From: Methyloglobulus sp.
Lineage (GTDB): Bacteria; Pseudomonadota; Gammaproteobacteria; Methylococcales; Methylomonadaceae
Reading direction: 5' to 3'
Length of the DNA: 64,000 nt
NCBI GenBank assembly: GCA_013141505.1
Contig: JABFQX010000010.1
Coordinates: 99,108-163,107 of the forward strand
How positions within the stretch are numbered: the first letter of the stretch is position 1; every line of letters begins with the position of its first letter. Position numbers and translations under genes: made by a program. Below the pieces are notes generated by a model. It worked only from the letters and a program-made list of their open reading frames with translations. It searched no databases and was not told the origin of the DNA. Shown here in pieces: positions 51,724-61,070 of this stretch.

Positions 51724-51817
51724 CAGCGACAACCTGCCGCTCTGAGCGGTGTAAAAGCTAATTACCTAGCAGTAAAACAACGTAGCGTACGCGCAAGGAA
51801 GCTCTGAACAAATTGAT

Positions 51818-51908
51818 TCCGCTCATGGTTCGACAGGCTCACCACGAACGGAATCAATTACTTACCGTTCGTCTTTATGCCCATTGGGTACTGAGCTTGT
51901 CGAAGGAG
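51818..51908. repeat. Dispersed repeat of the TTCGACAGGCTCACC / CTGAGCTTGTCGAAGG type
   Basis: TTCCGCTCATGGTTCGACAG and CCACGAACGGAA at the left, TACCGTTCGTC and CTGAGCTTGTCGAAGG at the right: imperfect inverted halves. This sequence type is widespread between genes in proteobacteria. Confidence 0.6.
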
Positions 51909-52071
51909 TTAATCAGAGGTTTCTTAACTTAACGGCATTGGCAACCATAGCCGTCACGCTAAACCCGACTTTCTGCAAATCATCGAATTAAATTTAGCCT
52001 TGGATATTAAAGTGAACCGCCGCCTTGATCGCTCCCGAAAATATCGGAAAAAATGCGTTAAACGATAACTT

Positions 52072-52210
52072 TGTACATGACAAAAATTCAATAAATGTTG
52101 CATTGGTTGTATTTTTGTCATTTCGACCAACGGGAGAAATCTTAAATTTCAGTGACTTAAGATTTCTCACTAGCGTTCGAAATGACACTGAATGCTTTTT
52201 GTCATGTACA
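52072..52210. mobile_element. MITE-like element with 15-bp terminal inverted repeats
   Basis: TGTACATGACAAAAA (52072-52086) and TTTTTGTCATGTACA (52196-52210) are exact complements, 139 bp end to end. Inside, GAGAAATCTTAA and TTAAGATTTCTC (52134-52145, 52157-52168) form a second perfect hairpin, flanked by GTCATTTCGA / TCGAAATGAC. No coding capacity. The nested design suggests one repeat inserted in another or a compact non-autonomous element. Confidence 0.75.
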
Positions 52211-52351
52211 GAGAAATAACAACACTTAGCGCGTAAGTTAATTACCTGTGGATGATAAACTTTTCCGCCAATAAGTCTAACTTTTTTGTTAGGCTTATTG
52301 GAATGTTGTTATAAATTTTATTTTTAAGTGATTGAAAAAATGAAAGCGCCC

Positions 52352-52455
52352 CAAGCCGGACGGGGTATGTTGCCCCGTTCGCAGGGTTTCAACGGGGTTC
52401 AAAAACGTCGCCTTCGGGAAAACGTGAGTAACAGGGAACATACCCCGTCATGCGA
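52352..52455 (+). repeat. REP/BIME-like repeat, copy D
   Basis: CAAGCCGGACGGGGTATGTT ... ACAGGGAACATACCCCGTCA. Left hairpin ACGGGGTATGTTGCCCCGT; right hairpin GGGAACATACCCC partly decayed. About 104 bp. Confidence 0.88.
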
Positions 52456-52832
52456 ATTTACGGTATTTGCCTGCTATGTCGTGATGTCTGTATCCGGCAT
52501 CTTCAATACTTGTTGTTTTATTTTAAATAGTTAGCGCGTAAACTAAGCGTCTTTGAATAATAAACGTTTCCCCAGAAAAAAGGTAACTTTTTTTGTTAGC
52601 ATTGATCATGGATTGTTAATGTTTAGCAAGGTAGCCCGTATGAAGTGCAACGGAATACGGGGCATAGAAGCCACGAATGCCTGGATTCCGCAAGCTCCAT
52701 CCAGGCTACTTTAGCGGGGGATATGGGGGGCGGCGTGTCTGTGAATTATTGCCTACATGTGGGTAGTTTTTCACAGAAATATCAGTAGTTTCATAAGTTG
52801 CCGCAGGTAAGACGCGTACATTATAAATTAAC

Positions 52833-52938
52833 CAAGCCGGACGGGGCATGTTGCCCCGTTCGCAGGGTTTCAACGTGGTTCAAAAAAGTCACCGTCGGCA
52901 AAACGTGAGTAACGGGGTAACATACCCCGTCACGCGAA
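52833..52938 (+). repeat. REP/BIME-like repeat, copy E (best preserved)
   Basis: CAAGCCGGACGGGGCATGTT ... ACGGGGTAACATACCCCGTC. Both hairpins intact: ACGGGGCA-TGT-TGCCCCGT on the left and ACGGGGTA-ACA-TACCCCGT on the right, joined by a 60-nt middle ('TTTCAACGTGGTTCAAAAAA', 'GTCACCGTCGGCAAAACGTG'). About 106 bp. Confidence 0.9.
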
Positions 52939-53116
52939 TGCTATCATTCCCTGCCAACCTCAAATTATATTGAAGTCGATATGATTTTAGCGGTGGGAGG
53001 AAAGGAGGTCTGTTAAGTATTACCTAAAAATGTGGGTAGTTTTTCACTGAAACAAATTGCAGTCTATGATAGCAAACAGCAAATACCCGCATTTTGACAA
53101 GGCTTGGCAGTTATAA

Positions 53117-53917
53117 TCAGCCGACTTCTTCCAGCCAATCCAATTCTGCATCGGAAAATCCGGCGGTTTTACGCATTGCCCTGTTAAACGGGCCTTTGGG
53201 TTTTCCACCACGGTAATATTGGCTTATCAGCGCTATATATTGGTTCCCGGAGTCTAAACCTTGCTGATTGCAGAGGGTGTTAAACCAGTATGAACCACGT
53301 TCCACATGCCCCACTTCATCGGTCAGGATGCGGTTTAAAATAGCGACACCTGCATCATCGCCAAGTGCCACAAATTTAGTGATAATAGCGGGGGTTACAT
53401 CTAATCCTCTGGCTTCCATACAACGGGGAACCAAGGCCAATCGCGCCAGCAAATCATCCGCTGTTTCGACAGCGTGATCCCACAAGCCGCCATGCGCTGG
53501 CAGGTCGCCGTATTCGATATTCAGGCTTCGCAAGTGCTGGCGAATAAGTTCAAAATGTTGCGCTTCTTCATCAGCAACACACAACCAATCCTGATAGAAT
53601 TGCTCCGGTAGGCCACGAAATCGGTAAAGCAGATCCCAAGCCAGATAAATCGCCATAAATTCAACGTGCGCGATGGCATGGAAAAAGGCTATCACGCCTT
53701 CTTTCGTTGTCAGCTTTCGCTTAGGCATCAGGCGAGGTGCTAACAGTACAGGTTTTGCCGGAAACTGTACCTTGCTGATGGGCTGAACGGGTTGCAGGCA
53801 CTTAAAACTCAATTGATTTTGTGCCAACAACACTCTGGCATAATGGGTTAAGGCTAGTTTTTCGTCAATGTCCGGCGTGTGTAGACAGGCTTCGGCAATC
53901 TCAAAAATAATTTTCAT
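53117..53917 (-). CDS. Ferritin-like di-iron protein, DUF455 family
   Basis: A 266-residue four-helix-bundle protein. Metal ligands are suggested by 'FFHAIAHVEFMAIYLAWDLL', 'CVADEEAQHFELIRQHL', 'PRCMEARGLDVTPAI' and 'ILTDEVGHVERGSYWF', i.e. the Glu...ExxH pairs of a ferritin-like site arranged as in DUF455 (distant relatives of MiaE). Function not established; a tRNA-modifying or other hydroxylase role has been suggested from the fold. Divergent from the vanZ-like gene with a 20-nt spacer. Confidence 0.85.
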   Translation of the reverse strand: MKIIFEIAEACLHTPDIDEKLALTHYARVLLAQNQLSFKCLQPVQPISKVQFPAKPVLLAPRLMPKRKLTTKEGVIAFFHAIAHVEFMAIYLAWDLLYRFRGLPEQFYQDWLCVADEEAQHFELIRQHLRSLNIEYGDLPAHGGLWDHAVETADDLLARLALVPRCMEARGLDVTPAIITKFVALGDDAGVAILNRILTDEVGHVERGSYWFNTLCNQQGLDSGNQYIALISQYYRGGKPKGPFNRAMRKTAGFSDAELDWLEEVG

Positions 53918-53936
53918 AGAGGATTTGAAAACAGAT

Positions 53937-54308
53937 ATGTTTAAACTGTTAGATGGTATGACTTTATTGCTTTACTGTGCACTGATTTTTTGGCTTTCCA
54001 GCCAGTCTTTCTTGCCTACGCCGCATTTATTCCCGTTTGAAGACAAGATTCATCACTTCGGCGCGTATTTTATGATGGGAATCCTGGCATGGCGCAATTT
54101 TTCCCATTACCTGAAATCGCCGGTGCTACTGGCAATAGTCAGCCTTGTTTTTTGCAGTTTATATGGGGTATCTGATGAGTGGCACCAATCCTTTGTCCCA
54201 GGTAGGGCATGTGACATTCTGGACTGGGTAGCTGATTCAACAGGCGCTGGTGTTGCTGTTTTATTGTTAACCCGATTCTTTTATAAGAAAAACACTATTA
54301 CCGTGTAA
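53937..54308 (+). CDS. VanZ-like membrane protein
   Basis: A 123-residue protein with four spans. '[14 protein letters not shown]', '[20 protein letters not shown]' and '[20 protein letters not shown]' followed by '[13 protein letters not shown]' are the VanZ signature (D-K..H...Y; DE.HQ...GR..s..D...d..G). Function in ordinary bacteria unknown. One nt separates its stop from the uvrB start. Confidence 0.88.
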   Translation: MFKLLDGMTLLLYCALIFWLSSQSFLPTPHLFPFEDKIHHFGAYFMMGILAWRNFSHYLKSPVLLAIVSLVFCSLYGVSDEWHQSFVPGRACDILDWVADSTGAGVAVLLLTRFFYKKNTITV

Positions 54309-54309
54309 C

Positions 54310-56337
54310 GTGCAAAAACCATTCAAAATTCACAGCCCTTTTCAGCCCGCTGGCGACCAACCCACCGCGATCAATCAATTAATCGAAGGATTGAATGATG
54401 GCGAAGTGCACCAGACCTTACTGGGGGTAACGGGATCAGGTAAAACCTTTACCATCGCCAATGTCATTAACCAAGTCCAACGCCCCGCCATGATTATGGC
54501 CCCTAATAAAACGCTGGCGGCGCAATTGTATGGCGAGATGAAGGAGTTCTTCCCTGAAAACAGCGTGGAATATTTTGTCTCCTATTACGATTATTACCAA
54601 CCCGAAGCCTACGTACCGGCTTCCGATACCTTTATTGATAAGGATGCGTCATTAAACGAACATATCGAACAAATGCGACTATCGGCCACGAAAGCGCTGA
54701 TTGAAAGAAAAGATACCATCGTTGTCGCAACCGTTTCAGCCATCTATGGCTTGGGTGAGCCAGAATCGTACTTTCAAATGGTACTGCATCTGGTAAAAGG
54801 TGACATCATCAAGCAGCGCGATATTCTGCGCCGCCTTGCTGAAATGCAATACACCCGTAATGACATCGAATTGCGCCGGGCGACGTACCGGGTTCGTGGC
54901 GAAGTGATCGACATTTTCCCCGCTGAATCCGAGCAGGAAGCCTTGCGGGTTGAACTCTTTGATGATGAAGTCGAACGGCTATCGCTATTTGACCCCTTAA
55001 CGGGTGAAATCATCAGCCGGATTGTGCGTTATACCGTGTACCCGAAAAGTCACTACGTTACGCCCCGCGAGCAATTATTATCCGCAGTCGAATCAATCAA
55101 GATAGAACTTAAGGAGCGGCTGGAACATTTATATTCTTTAAATAAATTGGTCGAAGCCCAACGCTTGGAGCAACGGACGTTGTTCGACATCGAAATGATC
55201 CTGGAAGTGGGGTATTGCTCAGGCATTGAAAACTACTCTCGCTATTTATCGGGACGGCAAGCGGGTGAATCGCCACCGACCATGTTCGATTACTTGTCTG
55301 GTGATGCCTTGGTGATTATTGACGAAAGCCACGTCACCATTCCCCAGATTGGCGCCATGTTCAAAGGCGACCGATCACGCAAAGAAACCTTGGTGGAGTA
55401 CGGTTTCAGGCTACCTTCCGCACTCGACAACCGCCCCTTGATGTTTGACGAATTTGAGGCAAAATCCCCGCAACGCATTTATGTCTCGGCAACACCAGGC
55501 CCTTATGAGAAAGCCCATTGCAGTGGTTTTGTCGAGCAAGTTGTCAGGCCGACAGGCTTACTTGACCCAATTGTAGAAGTCCGGCCTGCATCCACTCAAG
55601 TCGATGATTTGCTATCTGAAATCAATAAGCGGATTAGCCTTGGCGAACGAGTTTTGGTAACGACCTTAACGAAACGGATGTCCGAAGATTTGACCGAATA
55701 TCTGGCGGAACATGACATCAAGGTACGTTACCTGCATTCTGATGTCGAAACGGTGGAGCGGGTGGAAATAATCCGTGACTTACGCCTGGGCAAGTTTGAT
55801 GTGATAGTCGGTATCAACCTATTACGGGAAGGATTAGATATTCCTGAAGTGTCTTTGGTTGCCATCTTGGATGCTGACAAGGAAGGTTTTTTGCGTTCTG
55901 AAGTCTCGCTGGTGCAAACCATAGGCCGTGCCGCCCGTAACTTACACGGCAAAGCAATTTTATACGGCGATAAGATCACCCGTTCCATGCAGGCCGCAAT
56001 TGACGAAACCGACCGCCGTCGTGAAAAACAACATCAATATAACTTGCAACACGGCATTGAACCGAAAGGCATAACCAAAACCATCAGCGACACCTTACAA
56101 GTTGCAATCCCCGGCGCGGGATGGTCCAGCCACAGCCATAAATATGCTAAAACATCCAGTTACGGCAAAGTTGCCGAGCAATCCGCAGACTACAAAGTGC
56201 TTTCGCCAAAACAACTGGGCAAAAAACTGAAGCAACTGGAAGATGCTATGTATAAGCACGCCAAAAATCTGGAATTTGAGGAAGCCGCAAAACTCAGGGA
56301 TGAAATCAAGCAACTGCAAGATAGCGCAATGGCTTGA
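54310..56337 (+). CDS. uvrB: Excinuclease ABC subunit B
   Basis: A 675-residue DNA-repair helicase-like subunit that verifies lesions with UvrA and recruits UvrC. Walker A '[15 protein letters not shown]', beta-hairpin region '[20 protein letters not shown]', motif II '[12 protein letters not shown]', motif VI '[15 protein letters not shown]', and a C-terminal UVR motif ('[20 protein letters not shown]'). Starts with GTG. Length matches E. coli (673). No LexA box seen in front of vanZ or uvrB. Confidence 0.98.
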   Translation: MQKPFKIHSPFQPAGDQPTAINQLIEGLNDGEVHQTLLGVTGSGKTFTIANVINQVQRPAMIMAPNKTLAAQLYGEMKEFFPENSVEYFVSYYDYYQPEAYVPASDTFIDKDASLNEHIEQMRLSATKALIERKDTIVVATVSAIYGLGEPESYFQMVLHLVKGDIIKQRDILRRLAEMQYTRNDIELRRATYRVRGEVIDIFPAESEQEALRVELFDDEVERLSLFDPLTGEIISRIVRYTVYPKSHYVTPREQLLSAVESIKIELKERLEHLYSLNKLVEAQRLEQRTLFDIEMILEVGYCSGIENYSRYLSGRQAGESPPTMFDYLSGDALVIIDESHVTIPQIGAMFKGDRSRKETLVEYGFRLPSALDNRPLMFDEFEAKSPQRIYVSATPGPYEKAHCSGFVEQVVRPTGLLDPIVEVRPASTQVDDLLSEINKRISLGERVLVTTLTKRMSEDLTEYLAEHDIKVRYLHSDVETVERVEIIRDLRLGKFDVIVGINLLREGLDIPEVSLVAILDADKEGFLRSEVSLVQTIGRAARNLHGKAILYGDKITRSMQAAIDETDRRREKQHQYNLQHGIEPKGITKTISDTLQVAIPGAGWSSHSHKYAKTSSYGKVAEQSADYKVLSPKQLGKKLKQLEDAMYKHAKNLEFEEAAKLRDEIKQLQDSAMA

Positions 56338-56377
56338 ACCGTTTACAAGGGTTGACGATGCCCTAGTAGGCGAAAAA

Positions 56378-56743
56378 CTAATGGTGAAGGTTGATCATGA
56401 TTCCGGCACCGTCGGCGGACTTGGTTTTTCCCGCTTCTGGCTCTTGCGACATAATGACATTGCCTTTTAACTCCAATGCCGAATTGACATCTGATTTATC
56501 GTTAACAAATGTTTCGGAATCGGAGGCATGTTGAACCAATGTCAATGATTCTGGCGATTTCTGGGAATCAAGGTCTTTAGTCGGCACCGTCAAATCCAGC
56601 ACTTTTTGCTGACTTTGGCTGGTTTCAAATGATTGATGGGGTTTGCTTTTCGGTTGATAATGTTGGGTTGGCTTTTTAAAACCGGAAAGAAAAAAGCACG
56701 CAACAACAATCAAACTAACTGAAACAGAACGAAAAACTTTCAT
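56378..56743 (-). CDS. Small exported hypothetical protein
   Basis: A 121-residue protein from ATG 56743: signal-like segment 'VFRSVSVSLIVVACFFLSGF', then a polar, disorder-prone, Ser/Gln/Lys-rich sequence with no cysteine and no motif. An ATG 30 nt upstream exists but gives an awkward N-terminus. Convergent with uvrB. Function unknown. Confidence 0.5.
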   Translation of the reverse strand: MKVFRSVSVSLIVVACFFLSGFKKPTQHYQPKSKPHQSFETSQSQQKVLDLTVPTKDLDSQKSPESLTLVQHASDSETFVNDKSDVNSALELKGNVIMSQEPEAGKTKSADGAGIMINLHH

Positions 56744-56977
56744 CTTGACCACCACTCTGGCTAACAGTATCAAACCAAAAATGTCTTTATCGACACCAAA
56801 AAATATTATATTTAAATTTATAACAATAACTTGGAAGCATTATTTAAAATAAATATTAATACCTTTCTTCCTGTTTAGTCTAGCAGATTTTGAAGCAACA
56901 GGGATTGACTTTGAAGCCAGTGTAATTGTTATTTTGTCTAATTTAACGCTGTAGCCGAGGATGAAACCTGGAGTGTG

Positions 56978-58528
56978 TTAACGAACCAACAAATCATTAC
57001 CAAACCAGTCAACCAACACATGACGGTAATGCTCGGATTTACGGGTCTGCAAGTGTTCCAGTGGGTTAAGATCATCGGTCAGGACAATGCCGTTACTGGC
57101 ATCGACAGTGAATTTGCGCTTGTTTAACCAATCGGCTTGCTCGGCATTGAGTGAGGACGAGGCAAGGTCAATGGGCTGGCTGCCCGCTAGAAAAATATAA
57201 TCATTAAAATCTTCACCAGGATCAGAAATAAACAAAGATTGATTAGCAAACACCTGGGCGACGGTCTTGGAAACAGAAGCTAACGCTTGTTGGCCTTCGC
57301 CCTTCCCAAAAGCGACAAAATTAAGCGCTACAATGCCTTGCGGTGATAATAAGCCTTGTAATTGTTGTAAGGTTTCCACGGTCAACAGATGCGACGGTTC
57401 CGAGCCGCCGGTAAAACAGTCGTGAATAATCAAATCATAAGGTCCGGTCAGATGCCTAATTTCATAGCGGGCATCGCCCACAATGGCCTTCCCATTGGGT
57501 TTGAAGCCGAAGTAGTTGCTTGCGGCGTCGGCCACGGCAGGGTCAATTTCCAAGGTATCGGTCACAATGCCATACTTATCGCGCAAGGTCATCGCCATGT
57601 GCCCTGCCCCTTGACCGATAAGCAAGGCCTTTTTGATGGACGGTTTAAGTGCGGGAATCAGGGCAACAATATCCTGATACGTTAACCGGTTAGCACCATC
57701 GGTAATATTAGCGGCACCAATCATGGACGCATCGGCGGTCAAAAACCGCAAGTCGCGGCTACTTTGCTCGATCACTCGCACATAGCCATACAGACTTTCA
57801 CGTTCAGAAACAACGCTGAACCGTCCATCGGGCGGAACATGTCCCGCACCGACAATTTTTGGCACTAAACTCAAACCTACTAGCGCGAGAATCGTACAAG
57901 GCAAGACAGCAATGGTTTTGCCGAAGCGTTTTTGTTCAAACACAGCGACGGCAACAGCAAGTACGAACAACAGCAAACCCAAACTCACCAGAATTTGCCG
58001 TGAACCCACCCAAGGAAACAGAAAAAAACCCAACAACAACGTACCTATCACACTGCCCAAGGTACTAACCGCATAAATAGTGCCGGAGCTGCTGCCAACC
58101 CCATCCAATTGCGATGTTCCCAGTTTTATCGCAAAAGGCCCAACCATGCCGAGTAAGGTCAAGCAGGGGAAAAACAAAACCAGTGCGCTGACAAATGCAC
58201 CACCGCGTAAACCCAACGGATCGGTCGCCAATAATACCGGGCGCGTAGCCCAGGGAATTAACAAGGTAAAGAGCGCTGCCAAGGCAATAATCAGTGATAA
58301 CCCAGACCGTTGCGCCCGGTCAGCCCAGTGCCCGCCAACAAAATAGCCGACCGCTAAGGCCATCATGGTGACTGAAATCAACGATGACCATACATAAAGG
58401 CTGGCACCGTAAAACGGCGCGATCAACCGGGTTCCTAACAGCTCTATGACCATCACTGACGCGCCGGTCAGAAAAACAATTAAATAAAGCCAGGTTTTGC
58501 TGTGGCTGGAGGTGGGGTTTTCAGTCAT
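56978..58528 (-). CDS. Fused MFS-like membrane domain / spermidine-synthase-like protein
   Basis: A 516-residue protein. Residues ~12-215 hold six or seven spans starting 'LIVFLTGASVMVIELLGTRL', the usual start of such fusions ('SG..aLiyEv.w.R'). Residues ~240-470 are a spermidine-synthase-like Rossmann fold: 'KALLIGQGAGHMAMTLRDKY', 'DTLEIDPAVADAASNYFGF', 'GDARYEIRHLTGPYDLIIHD' and 'CFTGGSEPSHLLTVE'. The GGGxG motif is altered to GQGAG. Proposed to transfer aminopropyl or related groups at the membrane; the reaction is unproven for this fusion type. Confidence 0.87.
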   Translation of the reverse strand: MTENPTSSHSKTWLYLIVFLTGASVMVIELLGTRLIAPFYGASLYVWSSLISVTMMALAVGYFVGGHWADRAQRSGLSLIIALAALFTLLIPWATRPVLLATDPLGLRGGAFVSALVLFFPCLTLLGMVGPFAIKLGTSQLDGVGSSSGTIYAVSTLGSVIGTLLLGFFLFPWVGSRQILVSLGLLLFVLAVAVAVFEQKRFGKTIAVLPCTILALVGLSLVPKIVGAGHVPPDGRFSVVSERESLYGYVRVIEQSSRDLRFLTADASMIGAANITDGANRLTYQDIVALIPALKPSIKKALLIGQGAGHMAMTLRDKYGIVTDTLEIDPAVADAASNYFGFKPNGKAIVGDARYEIRHLTGPYDLIIHDCFTGGSEPSHLLTVETLQQLQGLLSPQGIVALNFVAFGKGEGQQALASVSKTVAQVFANQSLFISDPGEDFNDYIFLAGSQPIDLASSSLNAEQADWLNKRKFTVDASNGIVLTDDLNPLEHLQTRKSEHYRHVLVDWFGNDLLVR

Positions 58529-58617
58529 TCTTAATTACCTTGTTTATTGTTGATATGTATTTTGGCCTATGTTGAAAAATTGCTTTCGTTAGAGTGAATA
58601 TTTGGTAATACCGCCTA

Positions 58618-59037
58618 TTACTCATTACAAAACTCTTCCCCGGACGGCGCTTGCGGAACCTTGGCAATATAGGCTTTAACGGCTTGTTGTTGCTCTGCTA
58701 GTGTTGGTTTGATGAATCTTTCAGGTGTGCGCTGGGCGCTTTTTAGGCAGCCTTCACAGCAAAAATAAACGGTACGGCCAAAATACTCAGCCTTGAGATT
58801 TTTAATTATCTTTTCCCCTGTGACCGGGCAAGTGGTTACACCATCGCCCCGTCCTTCGAAGGTTGAAGAAAACTGCAAAGCCTTTGCTGCTGGTTTTGCT
58901 TTTACCAATTGCTGTAAGGGATCTTTATTAATCGCTTCCACTTGATTAAACGCTTTCGCTTGGAAGCTACCGAAAACACATGCCAACAATACGCCGCATG
59001 AGCAAACAAAATTAAATACCACTAGCTTTCTTTTCAT
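58618..59037 (-). CDS. Exported TRASH/YHS-like metal-binding protein
   Basis: A 139-residue protein. Signal peptide (LVVFNFVCSCGVLLACVFGSF..KA), then 'TTCPVTGEKIIKNLKAEYFG' and 'VYFCCEGCLKSAQRTPERFI', i.e. CPVTG...FCCEGC, the cysteine arrangement of YHS/TRASH domains that bind transition metals such as copper or nickel. Probably periplasmic. It lies 80 nt downstream of apbE on the same strand and may be co-transcribed. Confidence 0.78.
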   Translation of the reverse strand: MKRKLVVFNFVCSCGVLLACVFGSFQAKAFNQVEAINKDPLQQLVKAKPAAKALQFSSTFEGRGDGVTTCPVTGEKIIKNLKAEYFGRTVYFCCEGCLKSAQRTPERFIKPTLAEQQQAVKAYIAKVPQAPSGEEFCNE

Positions 59038-59117
59038 CAACTAAATCTCATTAACGCAACTAACAAAACGTCTGAACAACTGAGTATGCCTGGTAGATCA
59101 GATTGACTCCCACCACT

Positions 59118-60050
59118 CTATCGCACCGTTTGCACTTTGGACTTTGTCGCTATCGACCCGCCTGATACGCCATGTACATTAACCCAAAGATGCGGCAACC
59201 CCAACTCTTGCAACCAGTCAGTGCCCTCACTTTCCTTGAGCATGGCAATCGTTGATGCGCTACCCGCCACCACGCAAAAATCGCCGACTACGCTGACTGC
59301 CGCAAGATGCCGCACCGGCCAGCCTGTTTTAGGATTTAATACATGACCGTAGCGGATACCATTGACCAGTATGCAGCGTTCATAATCGCCACTGCTAGCC
59401 AGGGCACCTTCATACAACAACAAAGTATCCAGCAGCGCATCCTTGCTACGCGGATGCCGTATGCCTACACGCCAGGGACTGCCATCATCACGGGGGCCAA
59501 TCACCTTGATGTCACCGCCAAGATTAATAACGCCGTGTTTTATCCCTTGTGTAAGACATAAAGCGGCGGCGCGATCCACAGCATATTCCTTGACCACGCC
59601 GCCAAAATCAATTTCCATACCCGGCACGGAAAATGTCAGCACAGGCCTTTTCCATATCACCTTATGCCAGCCAACTTTTTCTAACAATTCGTCAATGAAC
59701 GCTTGCACCGGCAACTTGCCTTGATCAAATTTCCAGGCTTTGCGTAACAATCCAGAAGTAATATCGAACAGGCCATCGCTCTGCTCATAACAGGTCACCG
59801 CATAATCCAGTAAACAAGCGGTCTCTTCATCCACATTAATGCTACCACCAACGGCTGCCACTCGATTAATTTCGGACAAAAAACTGGTTTCCCTGTATCT
59901 CGAATAGAGCGCTTCCAAGCGTTGCACATCGGCAATAGCCATATCCGCTGCTTGACTTGCGATTGCCTGGGAACGCGCAAACAATTGAATATCACATGGC
60001 GTTCCCATCGCCTTGAATTCTCTGCGATAGTATTTCAATTTGTTACTCAT
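59118..60050 (-). CDS. apbE: FAD:protein FMN transferase
   Basis: A 310-residue ApbE-family enzyme that attaches FMN covalently to Thr/Ser of flavoproteins such as NqrB/NqrC or RnfG. Seen: 'FKAMGTPCDIQLFARSQ', 'YSRYRETSFLSEINR', 'GLFDITSGLLRKAWKFDQG', 'MEIDFGGVVKEYAVDRAA', 'GVINLGGDIKVIGPRDDGSP', 'GHVLNPKTGWPV'. The metal-site segment usually 'ADAlaTa' reads 'AGSASTIAM', a variant, so the metal ligand set may differ. No signal peptide or lipobox is seen, so it should act in the cytoplasm or be a variant of the exported form. Confidence 0.92.
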   Translation of the reverse strand: MSNKLKYYRREFKAMGTPCDIQLFARSQAIASQAADMAIADVQRLEALYSRYRETSFLSEINRVAAVGGSINVDEETACLLDYAVTCYEQSDGLFDITSGLLRKAWKFDQGKLPVQAFIDELLEKVGWHKVIWKRPVLTFSVPGMEIDFGGVVKEYAVDRAAALCLTQGIKHGVINLGGDIKVIGPRDDGSPWRVGIRHPRSKDALLDTLLLYEGALASSGDYERCILVNGIRYGHVLNPKTGWPVRHLAAVSVVGDFCVVAGSASTIAMLKESEGTDWLQELGLPHLWVNVHGVSGGSIATKSKVQTVR

Positions 60051-60615
60051 CAGTAGCTTGTCAAAAGTAAATTGTAACCCACGCTTACACCTGTTAATTA
60101 CGGATCATTATGAATAATATACAAACCAACACAAACCCAGTCTATAGTGATCACTATCCGTATTCAACTCTTCAACAAGATGATATTAAACTGGTTGCTT
60201 TGGGATGGGTTTCAACTTCGCTGCTTTCCCTGAACGCAGGAGCGCCCCCATTCAGCAGTGTTGATCGGAGAAGGCGGTCCTAGGTGCTTATCAGGCTTAC
60301 CAGTATTGTTTGGTAGCAATGCTTTAATCCGATAATCTGAATTACAACTTTGACAGTCAATTTAAGCCGGATTTGCGGGTATTTTCCACACGATTTTACG
60401 AATACCTTATTTGTGGCAATGTTAAATTCACTAAAAACTGATCTGCCCGTGTCCCTACCGGTCATTAACGGCTTATCAACACGACCACTGACCTATCCAT
60501 AACGCGATAACAATGCTGATCGTTTAAAACCGCTAACGCATTATTATCCATAATTGGCAGTACTAAGACATCGGGCATATCCGCTCAAGCGGATGTTTGC
60601 CTGGCCTATTTCCTT
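60051..60615. other. 565-nt spacer between apbE and the PilZ gene
   Basis: No convincing gene, RNA, repeat or terminator. The apbE promoter should lie near 60051-60150 on the minus strand. Confidence 0.35.
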
Positions 60616-60972
60616 TCAACTCTTAACCAATTTCTCACATTCAAACATAAATTTATCCAGATCAATCACATTCGAGCTGTCAATATATCGAATACCAAGA
60701 TCAATTGGCGTTGCCCGATGTTTGAGGATACCGCTGATTGAAAACGGGATACAAGTATCGGGCAGGAAAAGGTCAATCCTGATTTTACCCACCATATCAC
60801 CCGCTACCGGTGATTTCAGGCGAATTTTGATACCGGTAAAACTGATATCAATAACGTCACCTTCGAGTTGTGACGGCTCATGCGACTCTACCCAAATATT
60901 AGCTTTTAAGCCGCTAGGGTTAAATCGGGGGCTCTGCCGCCTTTCAGATTCTGTCGTTGCAAGTTCAGACAT
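60616..60972 (-). CDS. PilZ domain protein (cyclic-di-GMP binding)
   Basis: A 118-residue single-domain protein. The c-di-GMP motifs are present: 'ERRQSPRF' (RxxxR) and 'DISFTGI' (D/NxSxxG), followed by the beta-barrel ('GKIRIDLFLPDTCIPFSISG', 'LGIRYIDSS'). Small PilZ proteins regulate motility, pili or polysaccharide secretion on c-di-GMP binding. No diguanylate cyclase gene is nearby. Confidence 0.92.
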   Translation of the reverse strand: MSELATTESERRQSPRFNPSGLKANIWVESHEPSQLEGDVIDISFTGIKIRLKSPVAGDMVGKIRIDLFLPDTCIPFSISGILKHRATPIDLGIRYIDSSNVIDLDKFMFECEKLVKS

Positions 60973-61070
60973 ATTAGGGGATCAAAGAAATTTTATTGCA
61001 TTGAATTATAGGTGGTTTAGCCAGAACAGCAAGATTGCTGTGGAAACTAATCGACTGGTTTGGTTAAGAC

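Larger units (their letters stand above)
51126..53116. other. 2-kb repeat island without a firm gene
   Basis: Between the cohesin-like gene and the DUF455 gene. Besides the repeats listed separately, larger blocks recur: 'TTAGCGCGTAA...AACTTTTTTGTTAG' at about 52227-52295 and 52531-52600, and 'TGTGGGTAGTTTTTCAC.GAAA' at about 52755-52780 and 53031-53055. This suggests an old tandem duplication of a segment that included a REP-like copy. 52632-52713 is another dispersed repeat (GTAGCCCGTATGAAGTGCAA ... CTCCATCCAGGCTAC). Confidence 0.7.

Noticed and set aside
52328..52534. 68-codon plus-strand frame over REP-like copy D
   Set aside because: Most of it is repeat sequence; no independent evidence for a gene.
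42055..52938. Repeats spaced along the region as a CRISPR array
   Set aside because: Copies are ~105 bp, irregularly spaced by hundreds to thousands of bases, and self-complementary; no spacer structure and no cas genes.
56095..56319. Minus-strand frame over the 3' end of uvrB
   Set aside because: uvrB is unambiguous in the other strand up to its UVR motif.
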